Shown here piece by piece: positions 23,417 to 33,489 of a stretch of DNA of 64,000 nt (the first letter of the stretch is position 1; each line of letters starts with the position of its first letter). The notes beneath the pieces are model-generated. The model saw nothing but the letters and a program-made list of their open reading frames with translations, was not told where the DNA came from and did no database searches. The stretch lies in the NCBI GenBank assembly GCA_950295325.1, contig OX485803.1, forward strand, positions 74,167,554-74,231,553, given 5' to 3'. A program made the position numbers and the translations under genes. This DNA comes from Polytrichum commune (lineage: Eukaryota; Streptophyta; Polytrichopsida; Polytrichales; Polytrichaceae).

Positions 23417-25054
23417 GTGACACAGTCAGAACAAAAGAATCAGGCATGGTGTGAGGATCTAACGAAGCTCGGGTATGCACACCCGTTTCCAGCACCGATC
23501 CCTGCAGTACAAGCTACTATTGCCGCTATCAGCATCCCGGAGTTTCACACAAGTCTACAGGAAGCGGATCTCGCTGCTCTCAGCGACACAGATGAAGAAG
23601 GTCTGCATTCCCCTCTTCTGCTGGACTCTTTAGACTTAGCGGCTTGGACCTCGCTTTTTGTCCTCGCTACATCTGATCCTGTCAAAACAGTAGCTCGGCT
23701 CAAATCTGCACAAGGTAAACTACCTGAACTACTAACTGAGGATGAGATCGACGCCGAAAAAGCTGCTCAACTAGCTCAGAAGGTCGAAGCCATCCTCAAG
23801 TTGGCTAATGCAGATGAGTTAAACCCAGAGTCGGCTAGCGCAGTCGCTGGTCCAGACTCTGGTAACGGCACTGGATCTGCTACGCACCCACTGCTCGCAA
23901 AGTTGGCAATTTCGGCCGAGGACTTGTCTGCTTTAGAGGATTTTAGTGATGGCATTCAGCTTTCCCAAGCAGAGAAACACAAAAACACAATGATTGCAAG
24001 TAAAGGACCTGTAGTCCCAATCAAACCCACTAGAAGTGTAGAGCTCCTAGTTGCAGATTTTCAGCATAGAATGTGGGCAGTAGGAAATACAAACCTCATA
24101 GCCCCAATTTCCATCCCTATGTGGAAAGCATGGGCTGGATTTTCATATCAAGAAGTGGAAAATTTCAAAAAGCAAGCATTCAACAACATTGGTGTGTTGA
24201 GGGCACCAATGGATTTGATGCATGCATTTCCACTCAATATGTTTGATCATTCAAAGTGCACCACTGTGGATGTCAAACTACACACAAAGCAAGATCTACC
24301 TACAGGGCATAATAGAAAGGATTCACATTTATCAGAAATGTGGAATGTCCAACGCCCATACATGAGATGCCTTTGCAACCCTAGAGCAACAAGTGGATGC
24401 AAAGGGTCAATCATTTGGTTTGATCATGCAGTGTGGACAATGATCAACAGGTTGGAAATGTTTTTCCCAAACTACCCTACTGCTGTGGCTAGACTAGCTG
24501 CATTCATGATTTGGATGCATGAATCGGCTAAAGTGGCAGTGAAAGCCGCCATTGTGTTTCAAATAGGAAGAGAGCAAATGATCAAAGCAGCGATTCAACT
24601 ATCTGAGGATCCTAATCAAAGATTGCTTAAGGACATCTCGGACACTCCAATCGCTAGCAAGATAGAGAGACTACTCAAGGGTCCGAAATTCTCTCTCGCC
24701 CATCCGGGATCTCCAAGTAAAGCGCCTTCACCATTCAAGAAGCAGAAGATCAACCTCAACTCTTCCCCCTCTGAGAGGAGTCATGCGGGAGGGAGAGGGC
24801 GAGGCAGCCCTTCGATGCGAGGCAGCAGTCCTGCACAACGAGGCGGCAGGAGCTGGAGAGGCCGCGGTGGTGGGAGGTCTGGGTTTTGTAACCCTAACCT
24901 CACTTCGCCTGGACGATTGACCCCTACCTACGCCGGTGAGGCTAGGATAGCCACGCACAACGGTGCTGAAGGCACACCTGGCACACGAACGGGAAATTAC
25001 CAGATATCGTCCCCACTAAAGGCCCGGGTTTTATTATGGGAGGCTGATGTGTAG
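23417..25054 (+). CDS. ORF1, Gag-like RGG-rich protein of the Penelope-like element
   Basis: An open frame of 545 codons runs to a TAG at 25052-25054. It has no ATG near its 5' end: it opens with GTG after an in-frame TAA, and the first internal ATG is about 190 codons in. The real start is therefore probably an upstream exon, and 23426 after ACACAG is a plausible acceptor. The first third is acidic and Ala/Leu-rich. The middle has a W/F-rich globular region with a cysteine pair in MRCLCN. The last ~90 residues are basic with many RG/RGG units (GGRGRG, RGGRSWRGRG), as in RNA-binding proteins. No CCHC knuckle or protease is seen. By position and composition it is probably a nucleic-acid-binding, Gag-like protein. 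I recognise no closer family. Confidence 0.65.
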   Translation: MTQSEQKNQAWCEDLTKLGYAHPFPAPIPAVQATIAAISIPEFHTSLQEADLAALSDTDEEGLHSPLLLDSLDLAAWTSLFVLATSDPVKTVARLKSAQGKLPELLTEDEIDAEKAAQLAQKVEAILKLANADELNPESASAVAGPDSGNGTGSATHPLLAKLAISAEDLSALEDFSDGIQLSQAEKHKNTMIASKGPVVPIKPTRSVELLVADFQHRMWAVGNTNLIAPISIPMWKAWAGFSYQEVENFKKQAFNNIGVLRAPMDLMHAFPLNMFDHSKCTTVDVKLHTKQDLPTGHNRKDSHLSEMWNVQRPYMRCLCNPRATSGCKGSIIWFDHAVWTMINRLEMFFPNYPTAVARLAAFMIWMHESAKVAVKAAIVFQIGREQMIKAAIQLSEDPNQRLLKDISDTPIASKIERLLKGPKFSLAHPGSPSKAPSPFKKQKINLNSSPSERSHAGGRGRGSPSMRGSSPAQRGGRSWRGRGGGRSGFCNPNLTSPGRLTPTYAGEARIATHNGAEGTPGTRTGNYQISSPLKARVLLWEADV

Positions 25055-25181
25055 TCAGTACCAGAGATAGAATGGAACTAGGAAGTGGCTAATATGGATA
25101 CTTATGATTCATTAGCTGCTCTGGTTAATTTTACCTAGCTAATAGGTTCATGTACAAGACTTACAGATCTTTAAATAGTCT

Positions 25182-27380
25182 GTGTGGCTGTATGATTTTG
25201 AACCAGGTGATATACGGCAAGTCAAAAGCAACTCTATAGGTAGAAAAATGATTACCAAACGCAAAAAATCGGAATATACCGGAATTGTACATGTGTTTTA
25301 CTGCAACAGAGCTTTGGAATGGATCAACATGAAAAAGTTCTTCTCTGAGATTTTCATGTTTTTCTCCTTACCGCAGGTCATACCTGCGTTACTTAATATA
25401 ATGTTTGCATGGAGTTACCATCCAAACATATCTAAGTATTGTTACAAACCAAGCATGGTTTTTAAAGAGTTTGAAATTCCTGAAGAATCGAATCTAGAGG
25501 ACATGTGCATATGTCAATCCTCTAAAAGATTCCACAAATTCCTTGACAAGGAAACATTGGATGAAAACAATGAGGAAAAGGGAAAAGGACATGTTAGAAC
25601 AATGGATCTATCCATTATTCAACATAAGGGTTTGAGAAATGCCATTCAAATGGGGCTCAACCACATACCTTTGAGACCTACGGTCATACATGAAGCGATC
25701 CAAGTTATACATGATACCTTCTTACAAGTATGTCAGGTACTCAATGTGGAGCAATTGTTGGACATGAACGAGGCCACAAAGGAGGTACGCCAAAGATGCA
25801 GGGGGATTTTACTCGATGCCTACAAGCTCAACAAGTTTGGTTTCAGGTACTCCCAACCTTACTTGTTTACGATTAAAAATGTAAATGATGAGCTTACGTG
25901 GCTCCTCAAGCATGTGTATGTATCTGGTTTGGATAAGGCGTCTAATAATGCATGTTTCATATGCATAAGTCATATTAGAAAACAAGCATTGGACAGACTA
26001 AGTAGTCAAGACTTCTTACCATGTAAAGAAGGTGAAAAATGGCAATCCTTTGAGGAAATTACCAAAGACCTTCAAGGGATTATACATGAACTCCTACCAG
26101 AAATACATAATGATAGCCATGAATTACCACATATCATGGCTATCTACAAATTCCACAAGAAAAAATATAGATGGATCACAAATGCTTTTGGATCCATCTA
26201 TGTCAACATGGCTACCCTTATAACGGTAGCTACTATGGCACTCCTTGAGGAGGTTAAACAATGGGCTAAGACCACATGCATAGGCTACAAGAATTTCCTC
26301 GGAATTGATACATCCATATATTGGATCATTGATTCCATCAATGATTTCTGTCTCAACATCCCACAAAATGTCCGCAACATATATGTAGCGGACATTACAA
26401 GATGTTTTGAGACTATACCAATAAGTGGCCAAGATACCCTTTTTGAAGCTATGGAGTTTATCACATCGCTTGGAATCAAAAATTTCAAACGAAAATATCC
26501 TAGATCGGAACCAAAGGTTTGGATTAAGGCCAATGCAATGGGAGTAACTACTAGGGTAGTGTGGGCATCTACTTGCCCAAGCTACGGCAAATGGCTACAT
26601 ATGTCAGTAAGTGAGTTTCTGATGTTACATAAGTGGCTCACAACAAACTGCTATGTGAGATTAGGGAATAGGGTATGGAAACAAGTATTGGGTATTCCAA
26701 TGGGATTTTCTTGCTCCCCCCTTTGGTGTAACCTATACTTGATGTCATACGAGATCAAGTTTATGCAAAGATTAGCTAAACTTGGGAGGATTGACATAAT
26801 GGAAAAATTTACACATGCATTCAGGTACATTGATGATCTTTGTTGGATCAACAATGGCAATGCAAGTATTTTCCTTGACCCACAACAACCAAGGACATCA
26901 TCCAACCCGTTTTGGATATATCCTTTACATATTTTGGAAATCAAGACGGAAGTATCATGTTTTTCCAAAATTAACCCTACATTTGGGATCAAGGCACATT
27001 TTATGAATGTGTTGGTGTCTATCTCCAATGAAGATACTGGAGATTTTACCCTCCAGAAATTCGATAAGCGGAGAGAACTCCCATTTTCTTATACGCAGTA
27101 TATTAAATTTTGCTCTAACAGACCAGTAAAACAAGCGTACAACGTCATTGTATCACAGACAATACCTATATTGTATTTGTCTAATGATATGATCCTGGCT
27201 AAACAAGAACTCGGTAAACTGATTTCTACGTTAACCAACAACGGATTCCGCAAACAGAAGCTTCTGCAACTGGTAATAGCAACCATCTCCAAAACTAACT
27301 ACCCTGCTGTCAAATTCGAGGTTAAGGACCTAATCATAGCACTTCAAGGTAAGCTTACAAGCAACCCTGGCACACTGTAG
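25182..27380 (+). CDS. ORF2, Penelope-type reverse transcriptase without endonuclease
   Basis: The frame opens after a TAG at 25176-25178. The first ATG is at 25248, which would give a 710-residue protein. ORF2 is in a different frame from ORF1, about 130 bp after it. Motifs in order are a C-x-C pair (DMCICQ, ~25500), GLNHIPLRPT (~25655), YKFHKKKYRWITNAFGS (~26142; finger motif), ADITRCFETIPI (~26390; first catalytic Asp), GIPMGFSCSP (~26690; motif B), FRYIDDL (~26820; catalytic Asp pair), then a thumb-like SNRPVKQAY (~27120). These fit Penelope/telomerase-type RTs. No GIY-YIG is found N- or C-terminal, nor a LINE endonuclease or RNase H. The catalytic residues are intact and the frame has no stop, so activity is possible. 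Confidence 0.75.
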   Translation: MWLYDFEPGDIRQVKSNSIGRKMITKRKKSEYTGIVHVFYCNRALEWINMKKFFSEIFMFFSLPQVIPALLNIMFAWSYHPNISKYCYKPSMVFKEFEIPEESNLEDMCICQSSKRFHKFLDKETLDENNEEKGKGHVRTMDLSIIQHKGLRNAIQMGLNHIPLRPTVIHEAIQVIHDTFLQVCQVLNVEQLLDMNEATKEVRQRCRGILLDAYKLNKFGFRYSQPYLFTIKNVNDELTWLLKHVYVSGLDKASNNACFICISHIRKQALDRLSSQDFLPCKEGEKWQSFEEITKDLQGIIHELLPEIHNDSHELPHIMAIYKFHKKKYRWITNAFGSIYVNMATLITVATMALLEEVKQWAKTTCIGYKNFLGIDTSIYWIIDSINDFCLNIPQNVRNIYVADITRCFETIPISGQDTLFEAMEFITSLGIKNFKRKYPRSEPKVWIKANAMGVTTRVVWASTCPSYGKWLHMSVSEFLMLHKWLTTNCYVRLGNRVWKQVLGIPMGFSCSPLWCNLYLMSYEIKFMQRLAKLGRIDIMEKFTHAFRYIDDLCWINNGNASIFLDPQQPRTSSNPFWIYPLHILEIKTEVSCFSKINPTFGIKAHFMNVLVSISNEDTGDFTLQKFDKRRELPFSYTQYIKFCSNRPVKQAYNVIVSQTIPILYLSNDMILAKQELGKLISTLTNNGFRKQKLLQLVIATISKTNYPAVKFEVKDLIIALQGKLTSNPGTL

Positions 27381-27465
27381 TATGAATCTGAATATAGGAG
27401 AGAGCCAGACATAGCCTAAATAATAGGCTGCTAAAGAGAGCAGAGTTGAGTTAAATATAAGGGGA

Positions 27466-27561
27466 CTGGTATGTAAGCCGGTTGTGGATACATACTAGTT
27501 AGATCCTTGTTTAACCAAGCATTAGTATGTACTCCCCAGATCCAACTATTATACATACCAG
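27466..27561 (+). other. Nested stem-loop before the 3' terminal repeat
   Basis: CTGGTATGTA (27466-27475) pairs with TACATACCAG (27552-27561). Inside it, TACATACT (27490-27497) pairs with AGTATGTA (27524-27531). This gives two stacked stems in the RNA or DNA just 20 bp upstream of the right repeat, in the ORF2 3' untranslated region. It could serve as an RT recognition or processing structure. It lacks a hammerhead core. Confidence 0.5.
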
Positions 27562-27580
27562 GGGTTATTTGGTGGCGGGC

Positions 27581-28557
27581 CTCTCTCTCTCTCTCTCTAT
27601 ACTATGTTTTTACTTTGCCATACATAAATTACTGAGATCAGTAAATATAATCTCTGAAGGGTAAGTACCCTAGGGTGAAAAGATCTCTACCTAACTATTG
27701 TCCACCATAGATTTTGATCATTGCATCTACGGACAAGGTTGAAAACCTAATAGTATAACAAGAGCAAGGGCTTGAGAATGCACCCTTTCACTCAAAGGTT
27801 AAACTGCACCAGGCGTTTATCTTTGGTAAGCTCTGGGATTAGGGTAGAGGAAGTTAACTAGTGGGTGATTTAGGCTAAGTGCTTCAATCCGGCCCCACAA
27901 GAAACTTCAATGGCAAAGGAACAGGTATTATGCTCTTTTTCGGAGTATGCGGTAATGCAAAATCAGTAGATGTATTGTCGTATGATTGTGTGACATAGAT
28001 AACAATTGGGTTCTGCTGTTATTCACCTCGTGTACGTGACTAATCCTCATTTTTTGTTGGTTGGTTGCATGGGCACAGGTGAGGCAGACCCTTCACAATT
28101 TTGAACGACATCCTTAGGTTTTGCTTATCTTTTTGGGTTCATACACTTTGTGTTATTATATTGTATGTATTCCATAATGAAAAGAGTGAATACTTACACA
28201 TATATTGATTATTGGGTTATACTTTGAAGTGCATATGATGACAAAGGTCCTATCAAGTGTTTGACCATAAGTTGTTTAGTACATACAAGGTTAGTCCAAA
28301 CAAAGTAAAGGGTGTAGAGTTAGGGGTTATGGATTGCATACAATAGATGGTGCTAACCCATGGTTACACCATGTGATAGAGTTACTAGGACATGCATTGT
28401 ATTGAAAGGAGGAAGGATCCCACCCACCCACCCGGTTTTTTGTTAAAAGTACAAAGATATGTATTTGAATGGAATGGCCTCTGTATGGAGGATGTTTTCT
28501 GAATATGACTATGCTTGAATATAAGCTTAGTTCTTACCAAGAAAGGCCCAGCTCTCT
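27581..28557 (+). repeat. Right terminal direct repeat (pLTR)
   Basis: It matches 22341-23322 over its whole length. It begins in a shorter (CT)n tract after GGTGGCGGG and ends ...CCCAGCTCTCT next to the host sequence CTTTGTTGTAG. It carries a second copy of the ATGGCAAAGGAACAG|GTATTA start/donor (~27910). Confidence 0.9.
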
Positions 28558-29359
28558 CTTTGTTGTAGTAGCTCCTTAGCGATTTTTTTTGTGCAATTTT
28601 TTTTCGCAATGGCTGGTTACTCACAATTTCCGATTGTGACACATATCCACTTGGCCAGTCAAATTTCCACACCACCCTCTCCTTGCTCCCAAACAAAAAA
28701 TATGCCATCATCATAATTGAAGCATTATGGTGATACATGATGGTTTTTTGTATCACCATAGTTGAAACGATAAAATACTTCAAAACCATAAAGATCATAA
28801 GAGAGCACAAAATCTCTCTTCTTCGATTATCCATGATTGAAGATCAAAGATAAGAAGAGAGAAATTGATGAGGATGATTAAGAGGAGAGCATGTCTTAAA
28901 TAATACCAAAGAGGAGTGCTTTGTCCAATGTGTATGGGTTTTCCCCTCTTCATTCTTAAACACCCAAGGAGACATTTATTTCCTACATGGGCCAAACTTG
29001 ACAATTGGCAATTTGGCAATTTTCATTATCTTTTGAATAAAATTGAACATTACATTACACAATTCTTATGAACACAATTCTTGTTGAAATCTTTTGATAC
29101 AATGTGAATGTAGAGAATTATGGTTTTTTATCACAAAAAATCTTCACCATTAGGTGAACTTCTCTTCACCGGTGGACTTCTCCGCTAAACTTCTCCTCTA
29201 GGTGTTTAGACTTCAACCGGTCAAGACTCCTTAAGAAATATTTTATTGCCTTTAATTCTTCTCCGGCACATCCACCATTTGCCTCATATAACCATGTCTT
29301 GGCCAAGCATTCTTGACCGACCAGAGGCCTTCTCCACCGTAGTGTAAACCGGCCCTTAG

Positions 29360-32127
29360 GATTGCTAGGGGCCTCAACATAGAGATACCTATTCAACGAC
29401 ATGCTCGGAAAGAGTAACGGGGGCACTATAAGTGGACCAAAACAAAAGTTCTAAACTTAGTTGCCAATTCATCCAACACGCAAACCACGGGGAGGCCACT
29501 TTCAAGTAGACTTCAATTGACATGTGGATAGTTTCTCATAGTACGTACGTAGGGCAAACTCATTCACATGGATGCTTTCTTAATGGTGTTCTTCATGATG
29601 ACGTTTTCACATGGCTTACAACATTGGATTGGTTAGAGGTACATGGTTTCTAGCTAAACTTATTTATTATGGATGAAGGAGTTAAAGTATACTAAAAAAA
29701 AAAAAACGTGTTCCAAAGGGTTGGAAGTCAATTCTTTTCACTTGGTTTGCACTAGATCAATTTCATATCACTTTCAAAGTTAAACCAAATAATAGTTTCC
29801 TTGAAATACGCCATTATAATGAACATTGGGTTTTCACCTTCTCGATGAATGACTTTACCTACACGAAATAAGCCCAACAGTGTGACATTTCTGATTAATG
29901 TGAGTTGTTTATGATGATTCCTGGTTCCAGTTACCGAGCTAAAACGCAGTTGGAAATGAGGCACACTTTGTGTCAGAGTGTCCCCTCTACAACTGCATCA
30001 AAGATAAGTTTCCTTAACTAGTTAAGATGTAGCATGAAGTATTCTAAGATCTTTCTTCCAATTGGACCATCCAGTTGATATTAGCTTCTATCTTATCGAG
30101 GCCACTGGCACGTCGTCACTCTAAAAAAAGTGGCCTTTTTGGCACCATCTCAATGTACTTCTAGTCCCGTAAGTGTTGTGGCCTCCTCGACTTCAGAATA
30201 AATTTCATTGGGGGTCATGGACGGTCTATCATTGTGTTGGAGTACATATACAATTTCAAGGCCCAAGGACAACAAATATTCATTGAGTGTTTTATCCTTG
30301 CCCTCGGTTTTGTACCAGGTCGTACTGGAAACACATGCATAGCATTTTCAATGAGTAGGCTTCAGTACTCTAATTTGTTTCATTTTACATTGAATGTCCA
30401 ATAACTTAGCCATGGTGATCTTGAACATCGAACTTGTTATGCCATGGTTTTCGAGATTTTAAAGGGCTTCCTTCGAGCTCCAAGTGGCCATTTGTGTTAT
30501 GTTATAGGTCTAATGAGGCTAAGAGTGGGGAGGATATTGGGGGGCATATAAGGTAAGCGGCCTTCATTCGGTTATTTATTTTAATCGGATACTTTTATTT
30601 GAGTGGTGGGTGGTTAGGTGCAGATTTAGAAACATACATAAAAAAAACTTGTGTTTTAAATGAGATTGGATTATGTGTTCAACATTTGTTAACTATCTTA
30701 GGTTTAAAAGTCATTATTATTATTATTATTATTATTGGGGGGGAGGCAATGGCCTTCTTATGGTTCATAATGAGTGAACTTTGATCATTTATAATAACTC
30801 GAGAATAGCTCTAAAACATAATGGAAATGATCTTGGTATCTACATATACATTTCCAGATGCGCAAAAATATCTCCAAGACTTGTGAAGTGAACATTGTTG
30901 AATATGCATTATCTTGCTCCAATACGGAGCACGCGTCACTTTGGAAATCGCACTTTCACACTAGGAGAAACTTGTCCATTCCAACTGTCCAGTGCAATGT
31001 GTCCGTTCTCATGGCGAGAAAATGCATGAACAAATATTTGTGGTTGTCAAATGGAGGTTATTGGTTGTGGATTTGGGAGATTGCTCAATTGAATATCTAT
31101 GCTTAGCAACCAATACAATTAATTGTATATTTTCTCATCATGAGTTGCAACGGATGGTTGAAATGGACCAGTTTTCTCCTTGCATCGGTTGTGACCTAGA
31201 ATAGTTACACACTACGTGACATTAAAGTGTTGTGCTATGTTAATTACGGTGGCGTCCAGATGGCTCCCATGCTTCGTTATATCGGAGCAAGTGTCACATG
31301 CCATGTTTTTTGGTTGCAACCAATGTTGGGTGGTTATGATAATTGGCATCAAACGCGGTTCATAAATTTATAACTATGGTTGTCATAACATCAAAACCCA
31401 ATCAAATAACCTTTAAACAATAAAAATTTTAAAAACAAAAAACAAAATCGCCGGTTCTTTGTCAATTCTTTCATAAAAACCACCGGATTTTTATTTTTTT
31501 ATTTTTTTAACTAACTAGGACCAAAAGTTCTTCATTATAAAAACTTTCGAAACCCCATAACCAAAGGTTCTTTGTTTCTAATTTGTCTTTGAAAACCGGA
31601 ACCAAAAGTTAGTAACAAAATCAAATTACTGCCCAACATCGGTCACAACCACCAAGTGAGTGCAAGGTCATCTAAGTTGATATAGGATGATGAACATAGT
31701 AATAACTATGGTCATGCTATATCAGATGTACAATGTAGTGGCATGCACTATGTGGAGGCCATTGGCTAGTGTGTGTTGTAGTTGTCAATAACCCACTAAT
31801 CTTGGTGGCTTCAATGCTCATGTTTGTAGCTGCCTCATAGTTGCATGGGAACAAAATTGATGCAAACTCAACACATGGTTAATGGCCACATTGTCAACTT
31901 GAGATAAATTAAAAACTAAACCCCTAAATGACAAAGGATGTCTTTTGAAAAAATAAGATGAATCACAAATACATTGAATTCGGTCACATAGTTGACCTTA
32001 TTTGCACCCTATTTACTAGTAATTTTGTAATCTAAGAATCTCATTAGAAGGAATTTGCTATATAAAAAAAATACAATAAGGTTCGCATTCATGAGAATTG
32101 ACTAAAGATAACATCCTTAAACTATTT
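29360..32127. other. Intergenic DNA, no supported gene
   Basis: Short frames only. An (ATT)n microsatellite lies at about 30714-30737 within the dispersed repeat listed separately. An A-rich segment of about 60 bp lies near 31410-31450. Nothing else is structured. Confidence 0.55.
30575..30782 (+). repeat. Dispersed repeat, 'GATTGGACTACATG' family
   Basis: The blocks TTAATCGGATACTTTTATTTG, GAGATTGGATTATGTGTTC, TTCATAATGAG and an (ATT)n-G tract are in the same order as at 33490-33725 and 50340-50535. The class is unknown; it could be a retroelement UTR or LTR fragment. Confidence 0.4.
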
Positions 32128-33211
32128 ACATTAATGTGTGCAATCAGGTTGACCTCACAAGTAGATTGACTCTTACCCGTGCTAATTACCTTGGGTCTAA
32201 ACATGATGATCTTGAGACTCATAACTTTCTTCATTTATGTGTACAACAACCACAAAAATCTTATACCGTAGCTCTCTAGTAGCTTGGACAAAAAATAATT
32301 AATTTTGAAGGTGCCTAAATTTTTGGGAAATTGATTTCGTTGAGTGTCACAGAAATAAGAGAAGAGAGAAGAGAAGAGAGAAACTCCGGTCCCTTTTAAC
32401 AAGGGGCCGGCGTGAATAAAGTGTCCGTTCGTAATGCCAATGAACCCGATGGCCACTGGACAAGGGGACACTGGGACAATACTACTCTCCCCTTTCGAGG
32501 ATGGACACTATAGTGACACACTATACTAGTTCCTAGCTAGCCACTAGTGCCTTGAAGATACCGGACATGGTATCCCCCCAAAGGGCTTTGAGGTACCCAT
32601 ACAACAAGGTCCAAGGACCCCCCCACCATAGTTGGGTGGACTAAGGTGGTGAGCACCACGCCGGCATGGGGAATAGAACCCACAACCTCCTCATTGGGGG
32701 CCATGAGCCTAACCACCAAGCCAAGGCCCGTGGTGCCTTACACTGAAATAACATTCAAAGAGTGCTTAAAATCATAATAATGCAAGTGACATTCACTGGA
32801 ATCCAACAAAGTAGCATCAAATCAAAGCAAAATATGTTGCCAAGCAAAACTTTGACATACACGTAAAAGACAAACTTTAAGGTAAGGAATGTTGGTTCAG
32901 GGAAGTGCTTAGGTTAATCGTAGCTGCCATGGATGAAATTAAGAAAACCATCCACGATTTATAGGAATGACTTGGATGAATGTCTAACTCATTTCAAATT
33001 ACATTATGAATCTGCCTGATTTTAGAATATTAAATTATGGACTACCTAACTTACTTTCGCACTTCAATTAATTATTAGGCATAAAGGTGCCCAAACTACT
33101 AAAGAACTAAAATATTTTGTTCGTGTGATAATACATATTTAAAATAGTGTGAAATGTCAGTAAATTAGCCACAAATTAGCGTGGGTCGACCTAATTGCAA
33201 ATATCAGTTTT
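32128..33211. mobile_element. TIR element of the 'TGATATGTG' family, interrupted by a SINE
   Basis: The left end TGTGTGCAATCAGGTTGACC matches the complement of the right end (TTTGCAATTAGGTCGACC). The CGTGCTAATT / AATTAGCGTG blocks just inside also match. About 0.7 kb belongs to the element; the rest is the SINE at 32357-32737. Internal blocks around 32240-32330 and 32960-33110 reappear at 45560-46190. No transposase is seen. Confidence 0.5.
32357..32737 (-). mobile_element. tRNA-derived SINE, full-length-looking copy
   Basis: Read on the minus strand, the head carries an A-box-like TGGCTTGGTGGTTAG and, ~40 bases later, a B-box GGTTCTATTCC (consensus GGTTCGANTCC), giving an internal Pol III promoter. 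The body then runs to GCATTACGAACGGACAC, CACGCCGGCC, GGGACCGGAGTTTC and a tail of TCTCTTC units. A possible target duplication, GAAATAA, is seen on both sides (~32352 and ~32746). It is about 380 bp. Headless relatives are at 9722-9990, 20295-20450 and 52310-52425. Confidence 0.65.
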
Positions 33212-33489
33212 TCCATTTTTTCAATTCATTACTTATATGCAATTTGCGGGGCTGGTACAACAAAAGGCCCAACAAGTCTTCAATGCCATGATTGCTTGCT
33301 TGCTTTGCTTGCGTGTTGAGAGTGGGAGACACATCATGTGAAGAACGTGAGTGGACATGAAAGAAGTGCCTTTCAACCGATTTACGGGTTTACTAGAATG
33401 CCAAATTCGGCCACCAAAATACAAAGGAAATCATGCCACATATACCAAACTTGGCCTTCATGCCTCGGGTCGACATACTTAGTTTGGTT

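Larger units (their letters stand above)
22341..28557 (+). mobile_element. Penelope-like retroelement with LTR-like direct repeats, endonuclease-less
   Basis: This ~6.2 kb element is bounded by two ~0.98 kb direct repeats that appear identical by eye, so the insertion is recent. Between them lie ORF1 (RGG-rich) and ORF2, a reverse transcriptase whose motifs fit the Penelope class better than LTR or LINE elements: a KFHKKKYRW block, ADITRCFETIP, GIPMGFSCSP, YIDDL and a thumb-like SNRPVKQAY. There is no integrase, RNase H, protease or GIY-YIG endonuclease, so it resembles the endonuclease-deficient (Athena/Coprina-type) branch known from rotifers, fungi and seedless plants. Both outer edges lie in CT microsatellite, and the site looks like an insertion into a CTCTCT tract of the PIF-type element. 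No target duplication can be distinguished from the microsatellite, and no telomeric repeat is seen at either edge. Confidence 0.7.
22007..29355. mobile_element. PIF/Harbinger-type element, split by a retroelement
   Basis: The left end GGGCCGGTTTACACTACGG is perfectly inverted at the right end (CCGTAGTGTAAACCGGCCC), with the match continuing into GTGGAGAAG. Flanks are TAA on the left (22004-22006) and TTA on the right (29356-29358), consistent with a TWA target with one changed base. After removal of the inner insertion (22341-28557) the element is about 1.1 kb. No transposase frame survives. It belongs to the same TIR superfamily as 5509, 13186, 40622 and 51327. Confidence 0.7.

Noticed and set aside
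22341..28557. Reading the 22.3-28.6 kb element as an ordinary LTR retrotransposon
   Set aside because: There is no TG...CA repeat termini, primer-binding site, polypurine tract, protease, integrase or RNase H, and the RT motifs do not match copia or gypsy.
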